NCBI RefSeq assembly: GCF_017830045.1
Contig: NZ_JAEDXU010000003.1
Location: 1-64,000 of the forward strand
DNA: 64,000 nucleotides
Reading direction: 5' to 3'
From: Enterococcus larvae
Lineage (GTDB): Bacteria > Bacillota > Bacilli > Lactobacillales > Enterococcaceae
Under the pieces are notes generated by a model. That model made no database searches and was not told where the DNA came from. It saw nothing but the letters and a program-made list of their open reading frames with translations. Position numbers and translations under genes: made by a program. Below are positions 39,679 through 48,444 of this stretch, in pieces (within the stretch, counting starts at the first letter, position 1; each line of letters begins with the position of its first letter).

Positions 39679-41604
39679 CTATTTTATAAATTTGTACATC
39701 CTATATTCATCACTTTCATCGAGTACAATCCAGCCGAGTCGTTCCACTAGCTGATTACTATTTGTGTATTCCTTTTTCAGAATAATATAATCGATCGGGT
39801 ACTTACCGATCAGTTCGATTATTCGTTCTTCATCATCGATCCGACCATTGGTGAAGTCCATCAATTCAGCACGCTCCGTGGCCTCTTCAACTTTACCTCT
39901 ATAGGCAAATAAATCCAGTAAATATTGATACCTTGAATAAATAAGCTCTATTTGACTGTATTTCTGTCGTAGGGTTGTTGATAATTCTTCTGAAGCCAAT
40001 ACAACCGGCTGCTGATTTTCTTCCAGCACTTTGCTGCCAAATGTCATGACCTCTTCTGGAAGGCGTTCAACATTAACGGCTCTCACAAAATTGTTTTCCT
40101 CTGAAAACATCCATGTTCCCGGAACAGCAATCACTATACAACTCAATAAAATACCAATAGCACTATATTTAAAGCGAGAAGATAGCAGGATAAGTACATA
40201 ACTGATTGCAAAACCGACGGGTATCAGCCAAAAAACACGCCAGTAAGATGGAGCCTTTGTTAGCGTCTCAGCAACGATTTTTCCTGTGATTGGGTTCCAA
40301 ATGCCGACTAGCAGGACAAGCGGCGTAAAGACAAAACTGATCTTTGCTCGGGCATTCCCTAAAACAAGAATAATCAGTACAGCAAGAATATACAAAATAA
40401 AGTATAACATACCACTGCCAAAAAAGTTTTTGAATACAGTAAAAACAAAATTATCGCCTGTGCCTGAAGCCGCTTCAATCTGACCACTGAACTGACTGGC
40501 TCTAAAATAGATCAGTAAAGTGAATAAAGCAACCGTCAAAATAGCAGGCAGGGCATGTAGGAACAGCTTCATCTTTTTCTTATAAATGGCAACGACTAAC
40601 AGCATTGCGGCTAGTTGAAAACCCAGCACATATAAACTGGTAGGATTCAACGCTGCTCCAGCCAGTATACAAACAAGCAAAGGGCCAAAAAGATAGCGCT
40701 CTAAAGGACTTTCTTTCGCCTCATCATTCTTCTTATCTGTGATACAGCCCAGCAATATGGCCATCATGATTGGTAAAACAACGTGTAAATAAATCGATTT
40801 CCCTTGCCAAATCCTAGAAAACAAGAAGCTCCCCTGAGAAAATACAGCATTCCCTCCCATAAGGTGAAAAACCGATACGAGCAGGTAAAAGTAATTGCCT
40901 TTCGTGCGCTCTCCGTTAAAGAGTGTTCTCCCTAAAAGAAGATAAGCAGATGCAGAAATCAAAAGCAGCCAGGGAACCAAGACAAAATGCATCAACGTAA
41001 CGCCCTCTATCTGGAAGAAATTTCCCAGAACAGCTGCCAAGGCTTCCCATGTTTCAAAATCATACATCGGTACAGTACCTAAGCTAGTGATGCCAAAGCT
41101 GGCATCATAGGAATTGAGGAGTTGACTATTTTGAAACAACGTAACATTGCTTACATAAAATGAATCATCCGCGTCGGAACGATACATCAAAAATGTCAAA
41201 ACAATTTGAAGAAAGAGCATTCCTCCAACCAACAGATACGTTCGATCAAAAGGCTGCTTTTCAGATTTATAGGCTTGTTTATAAAAGCCGAGTAAAACGC
41301 CTGCCGCTAAAATAAGCAGGACTTGAACAGAAAAAGCAGTGACACTCCAGCGGAATGCCATGAAAACCCAGCCAAACAATTGAATCATCGCTAGTTGAAA
41401 AATGAAACCAATGCTTAGTCGCTCTATTTTTGCTGTAGGGATGCCTATCAACTTACTGATACCCGAACCTGTCATGTAGACAGAACCCGTCATCGCCAGA
41501 TAAAACAACAGCATTTTCCCAATAAGTAAAACATTTAAACCGGACAAGCTAATACCTCCGTCTATAGTCACTGATGCTATAAAATCATATGCAATACTAT
41601 TCAT
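39679..41604 (-). CDS. Large polytopic membrane protein, possible GT-C glycosyltransferase
   Basis: The 641-aa protein has roughly 12-14 TM helices and a C-terminal soluble domain of about 130 residues. An early loop contains RSDADDSFYVSN, an acidic stretch of the kind used for metal/donor binding in GT-C enzymes, though this is not proof. I do not recognise a named family with certainty. It is followed 77 nt later by the GT2-GtrA gene, consistent with a lipid-linked sugar transfer system that decorates a wall polymer. Confidence 0.65.
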   Translation of the reverse strand: MNSIAYDFIASVTIDGGISLSGLNVLLIGKMLLFYLAMTGSVYMTGSGISKLIGIPTAKIERLSIGFIFQLAMIQLFGWVFMAFRWSVTAFSVQVLLILAAGVLLGFYKQAYKSEKQPFDRTYLLVGGMLFLQIVLTFLMYRSDADDSFYVSNVTLFQNSQLLNSYDASFGITSLGTVPMYDFETWEALAAVLGNFFQIEGVTLMHFVLVPWLLLISASAYLLLGRTLFNGERTKGNYFYLLVSVFHLMGGNAVFSQGSFLFSRIWQGKSIYLHVVLPIMMAILLGCITDKKNDEAKESPLERYLFGPLLVCILAGAALNPTSLYVLGFQLAAMLLVVAIYKKKMKLFLHALPAILTVALFTLLIYFRASQFSGQIEAASGTGDNFVFTVFKNFFGSGMLYFILYILAVLIILVLGNARAKISFVFTPLVLLVGIWNPITGKIVAETLTKAPSYWRVFWLIPVGFAISYVLILLSSRFKYSAIGILLSCIVIAVPGTWMFSEENNFVRAVNVERLPEEVMTFGSKVLEENQQPVVLASEELSTTLRQKYSQIELIYSRYQYLLDLFAYRGKVEEATERAELMDFTNGRIDDEERIIELIGKYPIDYIILKKEYTNSNQLVERLGWIVLDESDEYRMYKFIK

Positions 41605-41820
41605 AAAAATTGTCTATTTTTTAGTAACTGTCATTAAGAGCAACTCTACTTATTTTACATTAAGAGACATGGAGAGGTCAAACTACGCAGCAAAATAAAT
41701 AAGCACTATTAATAGTACGGCAAACCAGCATTTTAACTGGAAACTTTTTTATTAAAAGTAGCAGCTATTGCAAATACAGAATACTTGATCAGATATTCAG
41801 CTGCATCCAATACAAAGATA

Positions 41821-41866
41821 AAAGCAGCAGGTAAGGAATTTGATTAGCTCCCTTACTCGCTGCTTT
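41821..41866 (-). terminator. Terminator after the M20/membrane-pair operon
   Basis: AAAGCAGC...GTAAGG / CCTTAC...GCTGCTTT forms a two-part stem, and the minus strand continues TTATCTTTG. It lies 25 nt past the last stop codon. Confidence 0.85.
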
Positions 41867-41890
41867 AGTGTAGTTACTGCTCAAACATAC

Positions 41891-42571
41891 TTACTCTTCC
41901 ATTTCTGGTATCTCATCGTTTTTCGGCATCATCAAATAGCTGTAGGCAATAGCAATCAATGCACAGCCCAGCAGGATCAATCCTTGGTTATTCTGGAAAA
42001 ATACCGGATCGGTCAACAGAAGCAGACCAGAAGGTACCAAGAAGATCGGCAGGTTGACTTTGATATTACTCATGATTTGCGGTGCAATCAATGCGCCAAA
42101 CAACGCTGGAAGCAGATTATCAAATGCTGGTTTTATGATTGGATTATTATAAACGGGTTCAATCAGTGGTGCTAAAAACAGCATACCGAAGAACATCAGA
42201 ACAGTCGTTACAATCGTACAAACAGAAACAATGATGATCGAAAGTACGTCTGATTTCTCACTTCCCGGTTCAAGATCCAATAATTTCTGACCATTGATTG
42301 CCGCAGGTACTTTTATATTTGATAAATTTCCAGTGATACAGGAAATATATAAAGCACCTGGTCCAATAATCGGTGCATACGATAGATTCTCACTGAAACC
42401 GGCAATCGTAAAGGTAAGAATGATTGGCCAAGCATTTTTAAAAATCACCGGAAAATCCAGCGCAGTTCCATAAATCCAAGACAAAACAACAGCTGACAAA
42501 ACAAAAGCAGTCAGACAGAAAAATACGGTGATTCGTCCAACTCTATGAATCCTATTTGTAAAATTATCCAT
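41891..42571 (-). CDS. Integral membrane protein, partner of the DUF5058-like gene
   Basis: The 226-aa protein has about six TM helices (for example VFFCLTAFVLSAVVLSW and VTTVLMFFGMLFLAPLI). I do not know its function; such genes occur beside DUF5058-like membrane genes and M20 hydrolases, which suggests a two-component transporter. I chose ATG 42571, 9 nt after AGGAGG; the ATG at 42580 touches the Shine-Dalgarno. It starts 14 nt after the stop of the preceding gene. Confidence 0.7.
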   Translation of the reverse strand: MDNFTNRIHRVGRITVFFCLTAFVLSAVVLSWIYGTALDFPVIFKNAWPIILTFTIAGFSENLSYAPIIGPGALYISCITGNLSNIKVPAAINGQKLLDLEPGSEKSDVLSIIIVSVCTIVTTVLMFFGMLFLAPLIEPVYNNPIIKPAFDNLLPALFGALIAPQIMSNIKVNLPIFLVPSGLLLLTDPVFFQNNQGLILLGCALIAIAYSYLMMPKNDEIPEMEE

Positions 42572-42585
42572 TTTTTCCATCCTCC

Positions 42586-43296
42586 TTAGCTAAAAAACGG
42601 GCTTGCGATACAGGCAATGACCATACCGGCGATCAAGCTGATTGAAAACGCATGTTCCTTCAACTTTGGGTGCTTCTTCGCCGCAGCATTCACACCCAAT
42701 GCGACACCAGCTGCACCTAAAAAGGTGATCAACGACACTGGATTCTCAATATTTGTGATGTATCGTGCGGAGAACACCCCATATAACGTAACGAAAACAG
42801 CACCTGTAATGATCGGAACCAAAGCCGCATTTCGACTCATGATTTTTTTCACACCTGAATCATAGCTTTTAAGGAAGAATAGATTGAATAGATTCCCCCC
42901 AATAATACCAATGTTCATGATAAAGAAAATTGCCAAAAATACATCGATTGGAAAATCCCCTTTAGTCAAATCATAGCCGAAGGCTGTTGCTGCCTGATCG
43001 GCAACCATCCCTTCATAAGCAACTGATCCAACGACACTCAAACGCATCCACGGAATATATTTTCCCAATGCCGGAATCAGTACCAGATACCCGACGATCG
43101 CCGGAATAGATGGTATGAATGAAAAGATTGCCGTACTTTTCACCGCTTTCTTGATTTCCGCATCTGTCAAACCAATTTCCACCGCACGCTTACGAGCCAT
43201 CACACTCATAATGATCGGCTGAAACAACACCAGCACAATGATCAATGTACAAATAATGAACATCGGTACCCCATTTGCCACTTTTAAAAACTCCAT
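42586..43296 (-). CDS. DUF5058-like membrane protein
   Basis: The 236-aa protein has about six or seven TM helices and a conserved cytosolic segment (ARKRAVEIGLTDAEIKKAV). It resembles the DUF5058 family, membrane proteins often next to amidohydrolases. A role in taking up the hydrolase's substrate is inference from context. It follows the M20 gene after 213 nt and abuts the partner membrane gene. Confidence 0.7.
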   Translation of the reverse strand: MEFLKVANGVPMFIICTLIIVLVLFQPIIMSVMARKRAVEIGLTDAEIKKAVKSTAIFSFIPSIPAIVGYLVLIPALGKYIPWMRLSVVGSVAYEGMVADQAATAFGYDLTKGDFPIDVFLAIFFIMNIGIIGGNLFNLFFLKSYDSGVKKIMSRNAALVPIITGAVFVTLYGVFSARYITNIENPVSLITFLGAAGVALGVNAAAKKHPKLKEHAFSISLIAGMVIACIASPFFS

Positions 43297-43509
43297 TTAT
43301 GTTCTCCCTTCAATATTGCACCCGCTCCCCCCTGCTCTATATTCCGATAGTTGAAGCCAACCCCCTTGTTTGTATTATCCAACTACCTCAAAACAAGCAG
43401 CTGATGGACGGATGCGTCTCTTGTCTTTTTTTAGCAGACTACTCAACAATACTGCGTCGACTTTCCCCACGAGCCATTGCTGATGTACCCTTCGATTTAT
43501 CTGAATGAT

Positions 43510-44700
43510 TTATTTATTTTTCTTTAGCCATTCCATCGCAGAAATCGCATAAACTGCCGCCCCTTTTGCTAATACTTCTTCATCAAACACTACCTTCGGA
43601 TGATGAACAAAATAAGGATATCCTTCTTCGCTATGCCCTGAAGACAGCAGCAGCATCGTTGATGGTACTTCCTGTGTCACATAGGAGAAATCCTCAGATC
43701 CGCCAAGCTTATTCATACCAACGATATCCGGTGACGCAATATCATCCGGAAAGACTTTTTCCAGTGCTTCTTTGATATCAGCAGAAACAGAACCGTCAAC
43801 CTCTACAGTCGGACAACCTTCAATGATCGTTGCTTCAACCGTTGCGCCAAAGCTTTGAGCGATCCCTTCAGCTATTTCAGGAATACGTTTAAAAATGAAC
43901 TTTCGCACTTTATCATCAAAGGTTCGAATCGTTCCTCTCATGTAAGCCGTGTCAGGAATTGCGTTGTCAACCACACCGCCTTCCATGATCGTTGTTGAAA
44001 TCACTGCGCTGTCATACATCGATATTTCTCGTGCTTCCAATGCATGCAGGGCAAGATGGATGTGACTCATCACAGTCAAGGGATTGATGCTCAGCTCAGG
44101 CATGGCCGCATGACCGCCTTTTCCTTGTATTTTTATTTCAAACCAATCAGACGTAGAGGCAAAAGGTCCGGCTTCCGGAACTAACACCATGCCGCTTTTC
44201 AATGGCAGTCCTGGGAACACATGGATCATTGCTGCCGCATCCACCTTGGGATTTTCTAAAATCCCTTCTTCAACCATGACTTTTGCTCCTTGCAAAATTT
44301 CCTCCCCCGGCTGAAACATTAATTTTACCGTTCCTTCCAGTTCGTCTTCATGCTCTTTTAATAATTTTGCTGCGCCATAAAGCATCGTTGTATGGAAATC
44401 GTGCCCGCAGGCGTGCATATTTTCATTCTCCGATTGAAAGTCCACTTCTGCTTCTTCTTTAATAGGTAAGGCATCCATATCCCCACGTATCAAGAAGCAC
44501 TTGCCTTGCTTCCCAATCGTTACAGATAAGCCCGACTCTCCTACAAGCTTCGGCTCTAATCCAAGACCTTCAAGCTTTTCTTTTACTAATGCAGTCGTCT
44601 TAGGCAAACTCAACCCAATTTCCGGTGACCGATGCAGTGTTCTACGCATTTCAACTAATTCACCCTGTAACGCCTTTGCTTCATCATTTAACTTTCTCAT
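43510..44700 (-). CDS. M20-family metal-dependent amidohydrolase
   Basis: The 396-aa enzyme belongs to the M20D amidohydrolase group (HipO/N-acyl-amino-acid hydrolase type). Visible motifs are RRTLHRSPEIGLSLP, the metal-site RGDMDALPI and HACGHDFHTTM, the catalytic QPGEE, and IHVFPGLP. Substrates of the group include N-acyl amino acids, N-acetyl-diaminopimelate and indole conjugates; the one here is not deducible. It leads the minus-strand operon with two membrane proteins. Confidence 0.88.
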   Translation of the reverse strand: MRKLNDEAKALQGELVEMRRTLHRSPEIGLSLPKTTALVKEKLEGLGLEPKLVGESGLSVTIGKQGKCFLIRGDMDALPIKEEAEVDFQSENENMHACGHDFHTTMLYGAAKLLKEHEDELEGTVKLMFQPGEEILQGAKVMVEEGILENPKVDAAAMIHVFPGLPLKSGMVLVPEAGPFASTSDWFEIKIQGKGGHAAMPELSINPLTVMSHIHLALHALEAREISMYDSAVISTTIMEGGVVDNAIPDTAYMRGTIRTFDDKVRKFIFKRIPEIAEGIAQSFGATVEATIIEGCPTVEVDGSVSADIKEALEKVFPDDIASPDIVGMNKLGGSEDFSYVTQEVPSTMLLLSSGHSEEGYPYFVHHPKVVFDEEVLAKGAAVYAISAMEWLKKNK

Positions 44701-44768
44701 TTTCTAATCTCCTTCTCATTTTTTCCAGACTATTATAAAAATAATATGTTGTCAATATTTCTAACATA

Positions 44769-44803
44769 AAAAAGTTTTCAATAAGCAAAGAAAACTTTTT
44801 TTC
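44769..44803. terminator. Stand-alone terminator-like hairpin in the M20/P-type ATPase interval
   Basis: AAAAAGTTTTC / GAAAACTTTTT with a 10-nt loop has T/A tracts on both sides. No gene lies between it and either divergent neighbour, so it may act as an attenuator in the M20 leader or end a short RNA. Confidence 0.5.
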
Positions 44804-44955
44804 TTTTTCATTTTTTTGACACCTAAATAAAAAAACGGCTTCAATATAACAGATGATTTTGATTTTTTTCAATTCCCTTCTACTTTATAGAATATCCAAT
44901 TCCCTTTCCGCTATAGTCTCGCCTAAAAAACAATGCCATTTTTCATAATCATCGC

Positions 44956-44985
44956 TTGACACATGACTGTTCGTTCATATATAAT
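44956..44985 (+). promoter_or_regulatory. Consensus promoter of the metal ATPase gene
   Basis: Perfect -35 TTGACA and perfect -10 TATAAT are separated by 18 nt. The start of transcription would be near 44992, giving a leader of about 90 nt. Confidence 0.85.
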
Positions 44986-45012
44986 AAACGTGTAAACATG
45001 AACAACTATTCA
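44964..45012 (+). promoter_or_regulatory. Two ArsR/SmtB-like operator sequences
   Basis: TGACTGTTCGTTCA (44964-44977, within the promoter spacer) and TGAACAACTATTCA (44999-45012, over the expected start) are imperfect 6-2-6 inverted repeats resembling ArsR/SmtB family sites. Their position would let a repressor block initiation until metal releases it. Confidence 0.55.
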
Positions 45013-45084
45013 TATATAAATCAAAACGATTCCTATTTATTAGAGTAGGACTAAATAAGCAGCAAGGAAAGAAGGTCGAATAAG

Positions 45085-47016
45085 ATGGAACATACACACG
45101 AAGAAACAACTCACAGTCATGATCATGCCGGCTGTTCACATGAACATGGTCATGGAAAAATGCCGGTCATCCTGTTTTTCACAGGAGTCCTGTTGTATTT
45201 TGCAGCATTCCTTTTACCAGAAGACAGCCTGATCCGAACTATTTTCTATATTGGTTCCATGCTGGCAGCAGGTCATCATGTAATCATTGAAGGCTTTGGT
45301 GAAACTTTTAGCGACACGATCGAAAAGAAAAAATTCACACCAAACGTACACATTTTAATGACATTAGCAGCAATTGGTGCATCGATCATTGGTGATTTTG
45401 ATGAAGGAGCGCTTCTGATTCTTATTTTTGCCGGCGCTCACTTTCTTGAAGATTACGCTGAGGGAAAAAGTAAACGTGAAATCACCAACCTATTGAAGAT
45501 GAACCCTACAGAAGCTCGTTTATTACAAGATGATGGGACAACAAAATTAGTTCCCGTATCTTCATTGCAAATTGGGGACACCTTGCAAGTATTGAATGGC
45601 GATCAAATCCCTACAGATGGAATGATTGTAAAGGGAACTGCTGTGATCGACGAATCTTCAATCAATGGCGAAAGTATGCCAAAAGAAAAAACGATCGGTG
45701 ATGTCGTTTTCGGCAGCACAATCAATGGCAACAGTGCATTTACTATGGAAGTGACAAAGGACAGTAAGGATACTGTCTTTGCTAAAATCATTCAGCTTGT
45801 GGAGCAGTCACAATCCAACCTGTCTAAAACAGCAACAAAAATCAAACAAATCGAACCAACCTATGTGACTGCGGTATTGATCATTGTACCGTTATTCATC
45901 CTGATTGCTCCATTCCTACTTGGCTGGAGCTGGCAAATAAGTTTTTATCGAGGCATGGTTCTGTTGATCTCAGCTTCACCTTGTGCGTTGGCAGCCAGTG
46001 CTGTTCCGGCAACCTTATCTGGAATTTCTAATCTTGCCAAACGCGGTGTTCTATTTAAAGGCGGTGCCTTCCTTTCTAATCTGGCTGATATCAAGGCCGT
46101 TGCCTTTGATAAGACCGGTACACTGACAGAAGGAAAACCCAAAGTAACAGATTACTACTTCCAAACAGAAAACAAAGAAACGGAAAAAGAATGGTTGACG
46201 ATTCTTTCCTCTATGGAAAAAACAGCAAATCATCCTTTAGCAAAAGCGATACTGGAAAAATTCCCTGCAAAAAGCACATTGGAGCTGGATGTAACCAATG
46301 ACATCGGAAAAGGGCTCTCAGCAACAGTAGCCGGTCATTCTTATCAAATTGGTAAACCCGATCTGTTTGAACAAGTACCTCCAATTATTCATAGAAAAAA
46401 GGAGCAGTATGCTCTTGAAGGCAAAACAGTGATTTACTTCAGTGAAGATGAAGCAGTCGTTGGCTTGATTGCCATGATGGATGTGCCGAATCCTGAAGCA
46501 AAACAAGTGATCAGCTATTTGAAGCAGCAGAATATCCACACTACAATGATCACTGGTGATGCAGTTGCCACAGGTCAGGCAGTTGCTGAGCTTTTAGGGA
46601 TCGATGAAGTTGCTGGAAATGTTCTGCCTGAAAACAAATCTCAAATCATCCAGGAGCAACAAAAGAAATACGGTATGACAGCGATGCTTGGTGATGGTGT
46701 CAATGATGCACCAGCTTTAGTAGCAGCAGATATCGGCTTCGCCATGGGTGATGGAACAGATATTGCCATTGACGTTGCAGATGCTGTCTTGATGAAAAAC
46801 GACTTGAAGAAATTCAGCTATGCCCATAAAGTATCTAAACGATTGAACAAAATCGTTTGGCAGAATATCGCCTTCTCTATGTTCATCGTCGCTCTATTGG
46901 TCATCTTGAACCTATTTGGAAAAATGGATATCGCTATTGGCGTGATTGCTCATGAAGGAAGTACTTTGCTCGTTATCTTAAACGGATTGCGTATGCTGCT
47001 GCCGATGGATAAATAA
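45085..47016 (+). CDS. P1B-4-type heavy-metal exporting ATPase
   Basis: The 643-aa ATPase begins with a His-rich metal-binding stretch (MEHTHEETTHSHDHAGCSHE). It has the actuator SSINGES, the TM motif SPC in LISASPCALAAS, the phosphorylation site DKTGTLTEG, the hinge GDGVNDAPAL and the C-terminal TM motif HEGST. SPC plus HEGxT defines the P1B-4 group (PfeT, FrvA, CoaT, ZosA-like), which exports Fe2+, Co2+ or Zn2+. The exact metal cannot be read from sequence. It is transcribed alone from a strong promoter with ArsR-like operators and ended by a terminator. No metalloregulator gene is adjacent. Confidence 0.88.
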   Translation: MEHTHEETTHSHDHAGCSHEHGHGKMPVILFFTGVLLYFAAFLLPEDSLIRTIFYIGSMLAAGHHVIIEGFGETFSDTIEKKKFTPNVHILMTLAAIGASIIGDFDEGALLILIFAGAHFLEDYAEGKSKREITNLLKMNPTEARLLQDDGTTKLVPVSSLQIGDTLQVLNGDQIPTDGMIVKGTAVIDESSINGESMPKEKTIGDVVFGSTINGNSAFTMEVTKDSKDTVFAKIIQLVEQSQSNLSKTATKIKQIEPTYVTAVLIIVPLFILIAPFLLGWSWQISFYRGMVLLISASPCALAASAVPATLSGISNLAKRGVLFKGGAFLSNLADIKAVAFDKTGTLTEGKPKVTDYYFQTENKETEKEWLTILSSMEKTANHPLAKAILEKFPAKSTLELDVTNDIGKGLSATVAGHSYQIGKPDLFEQVPPIIHRKKEQYALEGKTVIYFSEDEAVVGLIAMMDVPNPEAKQVISYLKQQNIHTTMITGDAVATGQAVAELLGIDEVAGNVLPENKSQIIQEQQKKYGMTAMLGDGVNDAPALVAADIGFAMGDGTDIAIDVADAVLMKNDLKKFSYAHKVSKRLNKIVWQNIAFSMFIVALLVILNLFGKMDIAIGVIAHEGSTLLVILNGLRMLLPMDK

Positions 47017-47020
47017 TGCA

Positions 47021-47063
47021 ACAGAGGTTGTGACAGAATGATTGTCGCAACCTCTGTTTTTTT
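47021..47063 (+). terminator. Terminator after the metal ATPase gene
   Basis: ACAGAGGTTG-TGACA / TGTC-GCAACCTCTGT forms a long stem followed by TTTTTTT, just after the stop codon. Confidence 0.92.
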
Positions 47064-47214
47064 CTTAATACAGTTATAGGTTATACCATCAGGTACACCT
47101 TCGTCCTCGTTTCTTTTCATGGAATTATCATTTCAAGCTAAATATCTGTAAAATCAGTAGAAATTTATGGTATGGTGGTAAAGGATAAAAACCTTAGGAT
47201 CTGGAGGCTTTTGA

Positions 47215-48438
47215 ATGGAAAAATTCGCAGCTCATACACTGCTTTCTCACAGTGAGGTAAAGAACTATTTGATTGATACCTTACAGCTATTTGAAGAAAA
47301 CACACCCCTGATCATCGAAGAAATCGGTGATGGGAATATCAATTATGTATTTAAAGCAACGGATAGTGCCGCAGAAAAAAGTATCATTGTTAAACAGAGC
47401 GATACATTATTGCGTTCTTCCGGTCGTCCACTGGATATTTCACGAAATAAAATCGAAGCAGACATCCTGAAGCTGTATCATCAGTTGGTCCCCACTTATG
47501 TGCCTGAGGTCTATGCTTATGATGAAAAGCTGGCATTGATTGTTATGGAAGATATTTCAGCCTGTAAAAATCTGCGACACGAATTGATGGTCGAACAGAC
47601 ATTTCCTACTTTTGCTGAAGACATCAGTACTTTCCTTGTCACTACCTTGCTGTCAACGACAGATTTATGTTGGGATAAAAAAGAGAAGAAACAAATGGTC
47701 AAAGCATTTACCAATATCGATATGTGTGACATCAGTGAAGATTTGGTTTTCACTGAACCATACAACAATTATAAAAATCGCAATGTGATTATTGAGGACA
47801 ATCAAGAATTTGTTGAAACACATATATATAATAATCAAGCCCTGATTGGAGAGGTTGCTCAGCTGAGAAGCAACTTCATGAACAATGCACAAGCTCTTCT
47901 TCATGGGGACCTGCATTCCGGCTCTATCTTCGTCAGCCAATCGGCGATGAAGGTCATTGATCCTGAATTTGCCTTCTATGGGCCAATGGGCTATGACATC
48001 GGGAATGTCATCGGCAACTTATTTTTCCCACTGGCAAGAGCAGCTAATTATTCAGCAAACGAAGCATTTTCCCAATGGCTGACTGATACGATCGAGACCA
48101 TTTATGATCTGGTAGAATCGAAATTGACTCTGGCATATGATCAAAAAGTTACGCTGTCGCTTTACCAAAATGAAGCCTTCAAGGCTCACTACATCAAAGA
48201 AATCATGGCTGATTCTTTAGGCTACGCAGGAACAGAAATCATTCGTCGTATCATTGGCGATTCAAAAGTAGCTGAAATCTCAGAAGCACCAGACGGTACG
48301 CAGCGTGTGCTGATGGAACGTCATTTATTGAAATTTGCAGAAGCATTAATCCTGAATCGCAGCGAAATCACTACGGGTAAGGAACTACTGGAACTATATC
48401 GCGTGAGTGCCCCCCTTGCGCAGCAGAATGGAGGATGA
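47215..48438 (+). CDS. mtnK: Methylthioribose kinase
   Basis: MtnK phosphorylates 5-methylthioribose to 5-methylthioribose-1-phosphate. The 407-aa length and kinase motifs fit: GDGNINYVFKA, the ATP-site Lys in IVKQSD, IVMEDIS, catalytic HGDLHSGSIFV and the metal-site Asp in VIDPEFAFYGPMGYDIGN. TGGAGG precedes the ATG. It is the first gene of a three-gene set with mtnA and a class II aldolase. With the nearby aldolase its substrate may also be 5-deoxyribose. Confidence 0.92.
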   Translation: MEKFAAHTLLSHSEVKNYLIDTLQLFEENTPLIIEEIGDGNINYVFKATDSAAEKSIIVKQSDTLLRSSGRPLDISRNKIEADILKLYHQLVPTYVPEVYAYDEKLALIVMEDISACKNLRHELMVEQTFPTFAEDISTFLVTTLLSTTDLCWDKKEKKQMVKAFTNIDMCDISEDLVFTEPYNNYKNRNVIIEDNQEFVETHIYNNQALIGEVAQLRSNFMNNAQALLHGDLHSGSIFVSQSAMKVIDPEFAFYGPMGYDIGNVIGNLFFPLARAANYSANEAFSQWLTDTIETIYDLVESKLTLAYDQKVTLSLYQNEAFKAHYIKEIMADSLGYAGTEIIRRIIGDSKVAEISEAPDGTQRVLMERHLLKFAEALILNRSEITTGKELLELYRVSAPLAQQNGG

Positions 48439-48444
48439 TCATTA

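Noticed and set aside
44684-44872. 62-aa minus-strand gene overlapping the M20 start
   Set aside because: It runs through the hairpin at 44769-44803 and overlaps the M20 start with no ribosome-binding site.
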